Positions 11,195 through 28,100 of a stretch of 64,000 nucleotides of DNA are shown here, one piece after another. This DNA is from Mesodorylaimus sp. YZB2_4. Its lineage: Eukaryota; Nematoda; Enoplea; Dorylaimida; Dorylaimidae. The notes under the pieces are model-generated. The model had not been told where the DNA came from and did not search any database. It saw only the letters and a list, made by a program, of their open reading frames with translations. The stretch is taken from contig JASANH010000104.1 of the NCBI GenBank assembly GCA_030248295.1, forward strand, positions 186,001 through 250,000. The letters run 5' to 3'. The translations under genes and the position numbers were made by a program. Positions within the stretch are counted from its first letter, which is position 1, and the number at the start of each line of letters is the position of its first letter.

Positions 11195-11380
11195 TTTTTA
11201 CGTAAAGTATTTATTTAGAACGCAACTGCTTCTGAAAAAAACGGACGAAACGGAAGAATTTTTCCATTCCACCCGACCAAACTGGTCGGAACTCAGCTCA
11301 ACTTGTAAGAAGTTTGAAATCCCGCTTTACTGAACTTAAGTTGTTATAAGAATTTAGACACCGTTCGCTGTCTGGCAATG

Positions 11381-11388
11381 GCGCGAAA
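11381..11388. promoter_or_regulatory. Candidate E2F site between DNTTIP1 and the WRN-like helicase
   Basis: GCGCGAAA matches the E2F core (TTTSGCGC on the other strand). It lies 112 bp upstream of the helicase ATG in the shared divergent region. E2F control of replication and repair genes is common in animals, but a single 8-bp match is weak evidence. Confidence 0.3.
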
Positions 11389-11499
11389 CAGATCTTCAAA
11401 AATTTGGTGCGTTTGCAAATGCGAACAAGCAATGATTTTGGAGTAGCCTATCTGAAAGGAATTGAACTGTCGTAGTAGGTTTATTTGACCTCGCAAGCA

Positions 11500-17553
<6,054 letters not shown>

Positions 17554-18107
17554 CATTCACTTTTTTCATTTTTGTACATTTGCATCGAATTTGGTCGGTT
17601 ATGCCAGCCAATTGTTCACTTGTTAGGAAATTCCATTCCTTTTCGCCAGAAAAATGACAGTGTCCAAAATACGCAGTTTGGACACTAGTTACAAGTGCTG
17701 ATAACCCAAATAATTAATTACACACTGGGCATGAAGAACAGTGGATTGAGCGTCCTATTCATAATTCAGTTCGCTTCGGCCTTGTTTCATTTTGTCCTCA
17801 CCTTGGATAACTGCTTATTCCTTCATATGAACAGTCTCTGAGAAACACAGATTTCACCTTTTTCCCGCATCAAACGCGGGCGTGGTGCGCGCTCTCGAGG
17901 ATGACACAAACGTGTTTCCCTCATCCAGTTCAGGCTCCTTAAAGTCCGTTCATTGTCAAGTGTCAAGTACCACGCCAATGAAATTTCCCAAGGATCACAA
18001 CGTGTTGGGATAAGATGCGGTTACATCTAACGTCCACCATTACATCAAAAAATTACCCAGAAAATAAGCAAATGATGGCTTGGAACACAGTCGATTGATA
18101 TTCGTAC
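17554..18107. other. Convergent intergenic region, WRN-like (+) and ISWI (-)
   Basis: About 550 bp between two stop codons. It should hold both 3' untranslated regions. I see nothing else in it. Confidence 0.5.
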
Positions 18108-21100
18108 CTAAACGAGTCTGGCTTTTTTGCCACGTCCTCGACCAGCTCCTTTTGCCGGTTCCTCGCTCTTGCGTTTCTGGCCAGTCAAGACGCTCAGTTT
18201 CGGATTCCTCAGGCCGCTACCACGTCCGCGACCTCGGCCAGACGAACCTCGATCTTTCTCTTCGGCATCCTGCATTTCCTTTTCGATCAACGTGATCAGA
18301 GTGTTGCATCGACGTTGTAATTCCTGAATAGCAGACACTGATCATAGACTGGTAACTCCTAAACACTAGCATAACATTGCTTACCATGGCCGTCCTCGAT
18401 TTGATGAACCAATCAAAACGGAATTGTGGCGCCTGACGAATGCTCTGTCGAAGCTCCTCGTACGCATTCTCTTTTTCGAAACCCAATTTGTGCAACATGC
18501 ACACCAAAAACCTGAACCGTAAGCTCTCCTCATCGCCGGGACCCGACCTACAGTAAGACCCTGACGCTCACCTGTCCTCCTCTTCAGTATAGTTCTTTCC
18601 CTTATTCGTTCCATAGGCGATTCGTAGTTGATGAAAAGGAGCCTTGTACTTGGCAATCTTTGCATCTAGAGCCCGTTTTATACTCAGCCGACGTTGAATT
18701 CGCGCTTCTCCACGTTCTATTTGCGTCATCACGCGTTCGTAATCCTGTAGCTCGTGGCATCGTTTCCAGAAAACGACCGAGTAAGCTTTCACCTGAAACA
18801 AACCTCTTTTCTTCCCCACACAAAACTTGCCGCCGCTTCGATCTTATCCCTGTCATATTCTCAATTATACAACTCCCGATCGAGTGATATGTCAATCAAG
18901 ACTTGATTGACCCTTCGATAATACGATGCAAATATCATTTTCAAGACCCCCTTTAAGAAGCCATACTCACCTCGTCAGGTGTCTTGCCTTCGACCTCCAC
19001 CGATATCTTCTCCATGTCCTGCCGTCCATGCTTCTCATTAGCTCGAATGAACTGCTGAAAATCACGCCGATTCCAATTACTGAACCCCTGCTGCAGCAAT
19101 TGTTCTTTTTCCGCTTGTTCGTCCTCACTCAGCGGCTCCGCAGCGTCAATCTTTCGCTGCTCTTCCTTCTGCTTTTCCGCCGCTTCGGCTGGCGGCAAGT
19201 CGGGATTTCTCGGAGGCTAAATAAAGAAAAGCGTTACAGCCGAAGTTAATCACACGTCCTGCATGCCATATTCACACCCTGCCGTTCCCCCGCCTCCTCA
19301 ATTACCACGTTCTGGTTCGGTTACTGTAAACATCTCTTCCTACGCGCTGCTCTTATCCGACTTCCTATCCGCTAATTAGTCGACGGGAGGCCTTAGCAAG
19401 AGTTCCATGCATGCATTAGCATCACTTCTAAAACTCGAGGATGATAGCTGTAGCCGAGAAAACAAGCCGGCCCCAGGAGCAAAACATGAAAGGCCATTCC
19501 ATTGACGTCAAGGACTAATCGTTGATCGTTTCAGGCTTTCTCCGAAGAGCAGGTGCCTCGTTGGCTTTGCTCTTACCAAGTGACCATGGGATAAAAGACA
19601 AGTGACGGCTGACAAGGTATATATGCGTCCACTCGTTGCCAAGGTAACCGAGCCGAACACTAATTTAGTTGGCGTCATCAATATATCTTCGAGCCTCCAT
19701 TACTGCCCAACTACAACACTTCGTGTAGCCTCGTCCCCGTTCAGCCCCTTCTCTCTTTGACACTTCGTCGACATGTCGTCCCAGAATAATCCGGAAGTCG
19801 AAATAGCCATCGACCCCATTAAATCACCAATTTCACAACATTCCAACGACGCATCGTTATTATGCACCGAGAAACGAACCCCCACAGTTTACATTTGCGG
19901 TTTCCTCCCAAAACGCTACCACAACCAATCCCTCTACGCCATCGCCCATGATCTCATGTCCGATTTCTTCATTTCCACTAACCCCCTTCAACAAAACAGA
20001 TGGAACGCCGAACACACCAAGGACATGATCCGACAAAGCGAGGCTATCATATTCTTACTCAATGAGGTCACAGTCACCGATCGTCGTTGTCTATTCACTC
20101 TGCAATGCGCCTGGCAGTTCAGCGTACCCATTATCATGCTACGACAACCCAGAGTCCGTCTCATCATCAAACCAGCCTCGGCAGCGGATAAATCAGCGAT
20201 CCTTCACAACTACGACCCGACAGTACCCAACATGCCTCTGCTGCAAGACATCATTTACGAAGCGTACAAGTGCTCCCTCGAATACGACCGCAATAACCAC
20301 CTGGCTGGAATGAGGAAATTACTCATACGAATCAGACAAATCGCCGATCATTCTAAGCAGACCGCGGACTGCCAGCAGATGCACATCACAACATCCAACT
20401 CGGCCACCAAACACGGCCAGTATCTTCGATCGAGCGGAGGTCAATTAAAATTACCGCCAATTCCTTCCCCGCCTAACTCGGGCGGGGCCTCTCATCGTCG
20501 CAACACAATTGGTCCGACATGTCTCACAGCTCGCAGTAGCAGTTTGGGCAATTTGACGAAAAAAGAGCAAGAAATTCGAAGAAAAGAACCCTATGGCAAT
20601 GGCGTCTGGTCCAAACGTACCGAACGACATCACTCGGAATACAACGGCAACGGAAATGAAAAACACAACCTGTTCCAACAACTGATAGCACCTTTCGAAT
20701 CGACCGACGATCCCACGCTCTACCACGAAACGCAGTATCTTATATTCCCAGTTCGAGACAAGAATCAGAAACCGCGACTCATTCGATTCCCGAGCGCACT
20801 GACCGACAAACAGGACGACGAAGATATACAAAGCATTTGGGGCAGCGATACCAGTTTGGAAGAAGAAGCCGAACGAGCTGAACGTGTTGCAGGGGGCTTA
20901 GACGTGCAAACACCACCCGCTACGCCAGCACCATATATGGAACCCTTGTAGTGGGCACATAATCACTCATACCTTATAGCCGATGCTTTTTCGATAGTAG
21001 TAAACTTCTCGTTCGTAAAGCTGCAATAAGCGAGGTGGGTAGAATTGAAAATCTTGAATATTCGGTTGCTTTGGTGGCCTCGGTGCTTTTGGCGCTTTCG

Positions 21101-24100
21101 GTTCAGCATGAGCACGCAATGCGTCCCTAAAATTAAGAAATAAAGTAAACCTTAGTTCTTGCACTGGTCATCATAGCTGTTATCTTATGATCCGCCCCAA
21201 GCGGCGCCCACGACTCACCGAAAATAAGCGTCCACTTGATAATTGGCTTTACGCTCACGTTTCGGTGGTTCGATCCAATATCCCACCGATCGCCGTTGCT
21301 TATCTCGATAGTCCTCGCCCTCGAACTGGTAAACCGTGTAGCCTTCTTGCCCTTGCGCCTCCAACGTGAAATTCCGCAAGGATGATTCACCCAAAGTTTC
21401 CAATTTCTTGTTCAATTCCTAAATTAAATACAGATTTCGCAAACCCGAAACACGTATGCATTGCAAAATAGTAACCCACCTCAGTCTTTTCCTCCGCACG
21501 AGACAAAATTGAATCGATATCTTCGTCAGTGATTTCGGACTCCTTGCTCGCGAACACGTGATTAGCGCCGTGACGAATCATCATAAGCATTTCGTCTTTT
21601 CCCAATCCTTTCTGCGCCTCGGCCAAACGTCCTTGCTGAATGACCACAGTGTCCAAGCGTAACTTGATCTCGGCCCTTTCTACCACGCGTTCTTCCACTG
21701 TACTTTCCGTAACAAAACGGAACACACGCACGGTTTTCGTTTGACCGATACGATGAGCTCGATCCATAGCTTGCAAGTCCACTTGCGGATTCCAATCCGA
21801 ATCGTACAAGATGACCACATCGGCCGTAGCCAAATTGATGCCCAATCCACCAGCTCGAGTCGTCAATAAGAACAAGAACTTCTCGCTGCCTGGGCGATTA
21901 AATTCATCAATGGATTTCTGCAAAACGGCATTCATGCAGGCAGGTGTCAAAACGACTTTTGCGAATTCGTTCTCACCTGGCGCTCTTCGTGAGGCGTAGA
22001 CCCGTCCAAACGGCAATATTGAAGACCCCGCCAGAAGCAGTAATCTTCCAGAATGTCCAACATCCTCGACATTTGCGAGAATACCAAAACGCGAGATCCT
22101 AAACGTGGAAAAGTTTTAAATCGTGTTTAGGCACTCAAGCGAATACGCTACCAACCTTGCTCCTTCAATCGCGACAGCAATTTATCCAACAAAACCATCT
22201 TGCCGCAACTATCCACCAAATGCTTATCGGTCGTGTAGGGAGGGCCCGGCTCAGCCCCGTCGAACAGGTAAGGATGATTGCAACATTTACGAAGCTGCAT
22301 CAGAATGTTCAACAACCGGGTCTTCTCTAATTTCCCAGCGCCATTCACGATGTCAATATCCTTCATTAAAATCTTCGTATACCTGAAATAGCAAAACTAG
22401 AAACGTTTGTTAAACGAAACAAACGCGCTAAGAACTTGCCATTCACGCTGCATTTTCGATAAACCAATGTAAATTTTCAATTCCTTTTTAGGAGGCAGCG
22501 ATTTCTCAACATCCGATTTCAGACGACGTAACAAAAATGGTTTCAAAACCTCAAAAATCATATGTATTACACGCTCATAGAAAGAGACGTACAAATAACT
22601 TACCGCGTGCAACCTCTCGACTAAAGACTGATCACCTAAACAGCTGCTCGTATTGAACCAAGCATCGAAATCACTGGCGGAATTAAACACATCCGGCAGC
22701 AAGAAATTTAACAAAGCCCAAAGCTCGTGAAGATTATTTTGCAACGGAGTTCCCGTCAATAGCAGTCGATTTGTCGATTTAAACAGACGCACGATTTCGG
22801 ACAGCTGAAACAGAGGAGCATTTGAATTCAGAGTCACAATGCTCTGACGATGAGCAGCTTCGTTACCTTGGATTTCTCATTTTTAATCCTATGAGCTTCA
22901 TCAATAATCAAGTAGCGCCAGTTGTATTTCTTCAGTAAAGCTTTCTCTTTCAGAGCCATTTCGTAACTCGTAATCAAGACGTCCCACTTGCCCGGAACAA
23001 TATCTTCGCTGATAATACGAGCCTAAAATAGACGCATTTGGAAGATACAGCAGTCACGCAAAATGAAAAGGCTTACCCTAGCTACTTGATCACCAATTAA
23101 TGACACGACATTCAACGATGGGCACCATCGCTTACATTCGTTAGCCCAATTTTGCATGGTCGACTTGGGACAAATGACTAAATGCGGACTCGGCAATTTG
23201 CGATAGTGTTTCATGTAGCCGAGCAACGATATGGTTTGCAACGTTTTACCCAAGCCCTGAGAAAAGGTGTAACTGGGACCAAATTGGCGATAAATTGAAC
23301 GCCAACTCATACCATTTCATCGGCCAGAATTCCGTTGATACCGTTCTCCATCAATGAGATCATCCAATTCAAACCACGCACTTGGTAGTCACGCATTTCA
23401 CCACCTTCGATATCTGAAAAGCAAAATCTGCCTGTGAGAAACGACGCTATGGCTACAAGATAAACACTCACATTTAGGCGATTTTTCGAATTTGAAAAAA
23501 GTCTTTTCTTTACGGGCTTCAGACAGAAGCTCTTCGTCTTCCTCCTTCTCCGTTTTACGATGACGATGATCACCAGACGACATCATTCGCTGAATATCCG
23601 TTGGTGGCTTAGATACTGGCTCCTCTTTGCGCGGACGACCTCTCATTTTGAGCGGTGAGGCTGGTGCTTTGTCTGAAACATAATGTAGACTGAGTCTCAC
23701 CACAAACACCCCACCAACAATCCTCAGGCTACCCTCACTTCTCAAGCAGTTGAACTCATAGTTATATGAGATTGGAAGTAATTACTCCTGCGACAAGCAA
23801 GAGACTTCGCGCAATAGATTAGACGTGAAAATTATGTGGCCCGTCGCTGTCCTACTGCATCGCGTGGGTAAGCGGACGCATACACGAAAGGATTTACCCT
23901 GCCGCGAGTCGAACACTCGCCAGTAAAACCAAGGAGATGCCTAACCCACTAGGTCACGAGACGGACCAAAGGACCCAGATCTTAAAAAAGTTTTGAGCAA
24001 AATGGAAGACAACAGTCAAAGAAGCGGGTCAAAATATCCAGGCCCAAGGTAATAAATCTAACAAGATTAAACACGATTATTGACTAAGGAGGATTTCAAG

Positions 24101-24539
24101 GCGGTGATTCAGAATCAGGTATCTCCCGCGGACATGTGGCACGCAGATAGCACGTTGACAACTTACCACCAGTTGCAGTATCGCCAGTAGAAACAAAATG
24201 CGAGAAAATTTCGGTTTGCTTCAACAAGTATTCAAACCGTTTTGCGCAATCCGCTTCCGATTGTGTTTGAAATTCCGCATCGCCACGTTTATTCTTAGCA
24301 GACTTTACTAATTTGGCTTTCGATCGGCGATCTTCTTTTTCATCTTCATCTTGATCTTGCTCATTATCATCATCGTCTTCTTCCTCATCGCCGTTATCGT
24401 CGTCCATAGGTTCAGGGCCGTTGTCGACGGACATTTCGTCAGCATCGTTGCCACCCGCGCTAGTTGAACGGCTGTCATCTTGAAGTTCCTCCGGTTTCTT
24501 TGGAATAGTTGAACGTTCTTCGCTATTTCCTTTGTCCAT
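18108..24539 (-). CDS. ISWI: ISWI chromatin remodelling ATPase (SMARCA5/SMARCA1 type)
   Basis: The ATPase that slides and spaces nucleosomes in NURF, ACF and CHRAC type complexes. Exon 1 (from 24539) is acidic ([22 protein letters not shown]), then [18 protein letters not shown]. The next exon carries the AT-hook-like KMRGRPRK. The SNF2 core follows: [28 protein letters not shown] (split by an intron after DEM), [44 protein letters not shown] and [11 protein letters not shown]. The NegC/HAND region has [16 protein letters not shown] has [22 protein letters not shown], and SLIDE covers [18 protein letters not shown] to [21 protein letters not shown]. The basic C-terminus ends [11 protein letters not shown]. 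Most introns are 45-100 bases. Two are long: 20972-19217, holding a nested gene, and the first, holding a SINE head. The start is set by the only ATG ahead of the acidic region. Confidence 0.95.
19591..19624 (+). promoter_or_regulatory. TATA-like elements upstream of the gene nested in ISWI
   Basis: ATAAAAG at 19591-19597 and TATATAT at 19618-19624 lie about 150-180 bp before the nested gene's ATG. They are plausible core promoter elements inside the ISWI intron. Evidence is motif match and position only. Confidence 0.3.
19773..20951 (+). CDS. Intronless 392-residue protein with a TIR-like N-terminal domain, nested in an ISWI intron
   Basis: I do not recognise a named family. The uninterrupted frame has a good ATG context and no introns, in a locus where other genes have many. 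Residues about 30-160 look like a TIR-type flavodoxin fold. They include a strand (TPTVYICGF), a helix ([13 protein letters not shown]), [22 protein letters not shown], a Cys-containing helix ([13 protein letters not shown]) and a strand (VPIIMLRQ). The position of the catalytic Glu in NADase TIRs of the SARM1 type appears to be Thr or Gln, so enzymatic activity is not expected. Residues about 200-300 are low-complexity and basic. A second conserved-looking block ([23 protein letters not shown]) is followed by an acidic stretch and a Pro/Thr tail. It lies antisense inside ISWI, with its stop 22 bp from the ISWI splice donor. It could be a retrocopy or a de novo insertion. Confidence 0.6.
   Translation: MSSQNNPEVEIAIDPIKSPISQHSNDASLLCTEKRTPTVYICGFLPKRYHNQSLYAIAHDLMSDFFISTNPLQQNRWNAEHTKDMIRQSEAIIFLLNEVTVTDRRCLFTLQCAWQFSVPIIMLRQPRVRLIIKPASAADKSAILHNYDPTVPNMPLLQDIIYEAYKCSLEYDRNNHLAGMRKLLIRIRQIADHSKQTADCQQMHITTSNSATKHGQYLRSSGGQLKLPPIPSPPNSGGASHRRNTIGPTCLTARSSSLGNLTKKEQEIRRKEPYGNGVWSKRTERHHSEYNGNGNEKHNLFQQLIAPFESTDDPTLYHETQYLIFPVRDKNQKPRLIRFPSALTDKQDDEDIQSIWGSDTSLEEEAERAERVAGGLDVQTPPATPAPYMEPL
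23895..23963 (-). repeat. tRNA-like SINE head in the first ISWI intron
   Basis: Read on the minus strand, TGACCTAGTGGGTTAGGCA is a near-perfect tRNA D-arm/A-box. GTGTTCGACTC, about 28 bases on, is a B-box with flanking T-stem bases (GCGAG/CTCGC). The acceptor stem ends do not pair, so a tRNA-derived repeat is more likely than a working tRNA gene. Confidence 0.6.
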
Positions 24540-25107
24540 TTTCGAGCTTTTTAGAGAAATGGAACAGCAAGTAATCGCTTCGAAATGTACCGATTATAGG
24601 CCTGTTTTCGAAAAACTAGAGAACAAAAGGGCACAAGAAGCGCGCGAAAACCAACACGTCGTTTTGATTTAACACGGCTTACTCAATACTTTCAATGAGC
24701 ACGGCTAATAGAAAATCAGTGTCAAACACGATATCTGGCCTAGTTGGGTGATTGCATTTTCAAGTTTCCTCTAAATAATTCATCAACTACGCGAAAATTG
24801 TCTTTCTGTTGGAAGTATGGATTCAGAGCAGTTTTTATTTCACCATTTAGCCTAGTAATTACATGGTTTAGGTTACATGGTTTAGTAATCTGAATCTTGA
24901 TCTGAGTCTCAATTTTACCCTGCCCATGATAGAAGGGTGGGTTACTGTAGGACGATGAAGAAAAGAGAAACTTTCCTGTTTTGGCCGTCGGGTTTATTAT
25001 GTCTGGTGCCCTCGTGGACGAATCTTCCATAAGGCCACACGAACTGGGTAAAAAGAAATTGTCTGGACGACCAGAGCATTTGAAAAAGGCACAGTGACGT
25101 GGCGACA
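24540..25107. other. Divergent region between ISWI (-) and UBE3A (+)
   Basis: About 570 bp that should hold both promoters. Most of it is also covered by a 122-codon minus-strand frame, listed separately. Confidence 0.5.
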
Positions 25108-25108
25108 A
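24740..25108 (-). CDS. Unrecognised open frame in the ISWI-UBE3A divergent region, doubtful
   Basis: The frame has 122 codons without a stop, which is long for a 570-bp promoter gap. The second half (QIKIQITKPCNLNHVITRLNGEIKTALNPYFQQ, then DNFRVVDELFRGNLKMQ) has the composition of real protein. The first half does not, and it contains splice-like sequences (a TCCTACAG acceptor near 24943), so the true gene, if any, may be spliced. No family was recognised. It overlaps the UBE3A start codon in antisense. Confidence 0.25.
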   Translation of the reverse strand: MSPRHCAFFKCSGRPDNFFLPSSCGLMEDSSTRAPDIINPTAKTGKFLFSSSSYSNPPFYHGQGKIETQIKIQITKPCNLNHVITRLNGEIKTALNPYFQQKDNFRVVDELFRGNLKMQSPN

Positions 25109-28100
25109 TGCTCAGCAGTGAGAGCAAGAACGAGGGGTGAGTCCTGCAATAGTGGTGAGAATGCGTTTTAGTTTATTGATTTTTCCCGTCTAACTCCCAT
25201 CGATCCTCTTCCATAAGCTCCTATTTGGTAGACGAACCCATTGGGTAAAGTGTCTGGCGATAAGATGACGCTTGATTTTTTTGTTGGGACTCGGCTATGA
25301 TGTTTTGTTGGGGAACCGTGGCTCGTTCGTATAAACAAAAGGGTTAATTTTATACTGTACTTTTTACAGGCAGTCATCAACTAGGAACAAAGCCGAGGCT
25401 TTGCTCCAAAAATATTTTATACAAGTGACTCGTGGGTGCGGCGATCCGAACTGTTCGAACGTCAATTGCGTTTCAAATGTGAATCGAGTCTGTGCAACAG
25501 ATCCGAAAGATTCAAACGCTGCAGCTGCTTTAGCGGTGAATTTATTGCGCACACGAGCTCCTCTTTGTCCCCAATTGGTGCGAGATAGCACAAATCAGGT
25601 AATGACCGGTGATCCTGTCGTTCGTTCGATTACCTGGCATCTAAAGATGAATTATATCTCAGGATACTCCGGCTCCAAACCAAAGCGTATCGTCGATATC
25701 TCGCGAACCTGCAGTAGCGTCCTCCGCTGTGGAGGACAAACCAGACGAAGCAGACGATAGCTCAACAAACGCCATGGACTGCGCAGATATTAAAAACAGT
25801 GAGTTTAATGTTCGCCAATTTTGTGATTCGAAACACTAGCTTATTGTTAGTCTGATATGATAACTAAATCACTTTTTTTGCAAGCAAATCGACGCATCTT
25901 ATCCTTATTTTGTCCCATTTCAGACTCACAAACCCATGAATCGGATTACTTAACCGAAAAGCGCATGCTTACTATTATTAGCGAGTGCGAAATCAAGAAC
26001 GACTACAGCCAGTTGCGTCGCGTTCTTGGCAAAATCTTCTATAGCGCCGACTCTGTCAAAAAAAGTTTTTTGGTCAATCACGCGGCGACAATGGAGACGG
26101 GCAAATGCGATCCTGGCCTAATCTCGAAGAAGAAGTCGTTCAGCTTAATCGATCCTTTGAAGAATCACAGCAATAACGGTGAAGTTAGTCTCGATTTGGC
26201 TCAAGTTCGATCCGCTTTCAAAGCACTATTTGATGTCCCCGATTCACCATTTCAACAAACCCTTATCGATGCCATAAAGTATTTGATGGAAAATACGGAA
26301 GTGGAATTGAAATATCGACGCGCATACGAGCAAGACGCCGATATTTTGAACTTATTCGTTCTAATTTTGGAAATGCCTCTTCTTCACGAGCCCGAATTTA
26401 TTCAACAATCGTTTCCGGCCTTTTGCAAAGCCGCTGCCCAATTACCGGACGAAGGACAAGTAAAATTGGCCAAATTTCTTTCATCCTATACCGATTCGCA
26501 GTTGTTGAATATCGTGCATGCTATTCAGCAATCGATAACCGTTCGTTTGCTTAGCGGCAATTACGGCCGTCATCATAGTGTGCAAGAGGACGAGGCGGTG
26601 TGCGGGGCCACGAAATTGCTACGTGTCTTGTACTACGCTGCTTTGTACGGCGGTCAACGAGACGACGAAGAACATCTGTCGTCGGAGAAGCAATTCTACG
26701 CAGCCGAGGATAAGATTCTGGAGAACTTATTGCGCCAGGACGATTTCCGTATGGACGACAATGAAGAGGGCGGAGGCAGCGATGGCAATAAGGACAAGAA
26801 CGAGCCGCGGGTCGATCCACTGGCCAAAGGACTAGGCGTTCGTCCGATCGATGTTCGGCGACCAGTCATTTCCTTCGATGAGTTTTACAATGAAACCTTG
26901 TCCGAAGTGATCGAAATCGACAAGGACTTTCTGAACTACAAGGTGCGTGAGTATAAATTGGGGCTTATACCGAGGTAATCTTTTACTTTGTAGGCGGAAG
27001 ACGGTCGGTTCTCGTTCATGAATTTCCCGTTCGTCCTATTGCCAGCCACAAAGATGCAAAGTATGTTCTTCGATAATCGAATTCGAATGTACTCGGAACG
27101 TCGCCAAGCCATGGTTCAGACATTGATGGGGGCACCGTCGAATCCATATCTACGATTGCGTGTTCGTAGAAGCCACTTGGTCGAAGATTCATTGACCACG
27201 GTGAGAATTTTCAATGTGGAATTTTTCGTCCTGGTCACTCCGGGCAAATATCGGTTTTTGCACTTTTCCCGCGGGCTAAGGGACTTGTTGCCATCGATTT
27301 AGGCCCGTCTGGGATGCAACCGCATGTTAGTCGGCTATTATCCGTGCCCATATGCAACCAATGAGGGATCGGAATTAGACAGCCTCTTTGCCGATCTTGG
27401 ATGTCATGTACTGGCAGGAGTGTAATACTGTATATCTCTTTAGCTGGGGGAATCGAACCACTACAGGTCAGTGTCCGGCTCTGCCCAGCACAATTCAAGA
27501 AGCTTTTTGCCGTTGCCCCACTAAGGTAGCTGGAAATTACAAGGAGGCGTTTTGTGTTTCAGTTGGAAATTATTGCCATGGATTCGCCCGGTGATTTGAA
27601 GAAGCAATTGTATGTCGAATTCGAGGACGAACAAGGCGTTGACGAGGGTGGCGTTTCGAAAGAGTTCTATCAACTGATCACGGCCGAGTTGTTCAATCCT
27701 GATCATGGTAATACTCGTTGGTCTTTGATATTAGCTGGTAGTGCTCTCTGTTTTAGGCATGTTCACGTATCATCCCGATTCGCGCCTGTACTGGTTCAAT
27801 TCGAGGAGCCTCGACAGCGCCGCCGAGTACACTCTGATTGGAACTTTGTTCGGTTTGGCCATTTACAATAACATAATCGTCGATGTGCAGTTTCCTATGG
27901 TCGTATACAAGAAATTGTTGGGCAAATTGGGCACTTTTGAGGATTTGAAAGACGTCGATCGAGTAAGCTCAGTTTGCATTCGCCCTTGGGACTTGTTGCT
28001 GGACGATTGCAATGGCCGAGGGTCCGTCGGGATGCATGCTGGGCAAGAACGGGTGTCAGTCGCCACTCGATGTCGGGGTCCCCCTTTGAGCAAAGGACCG

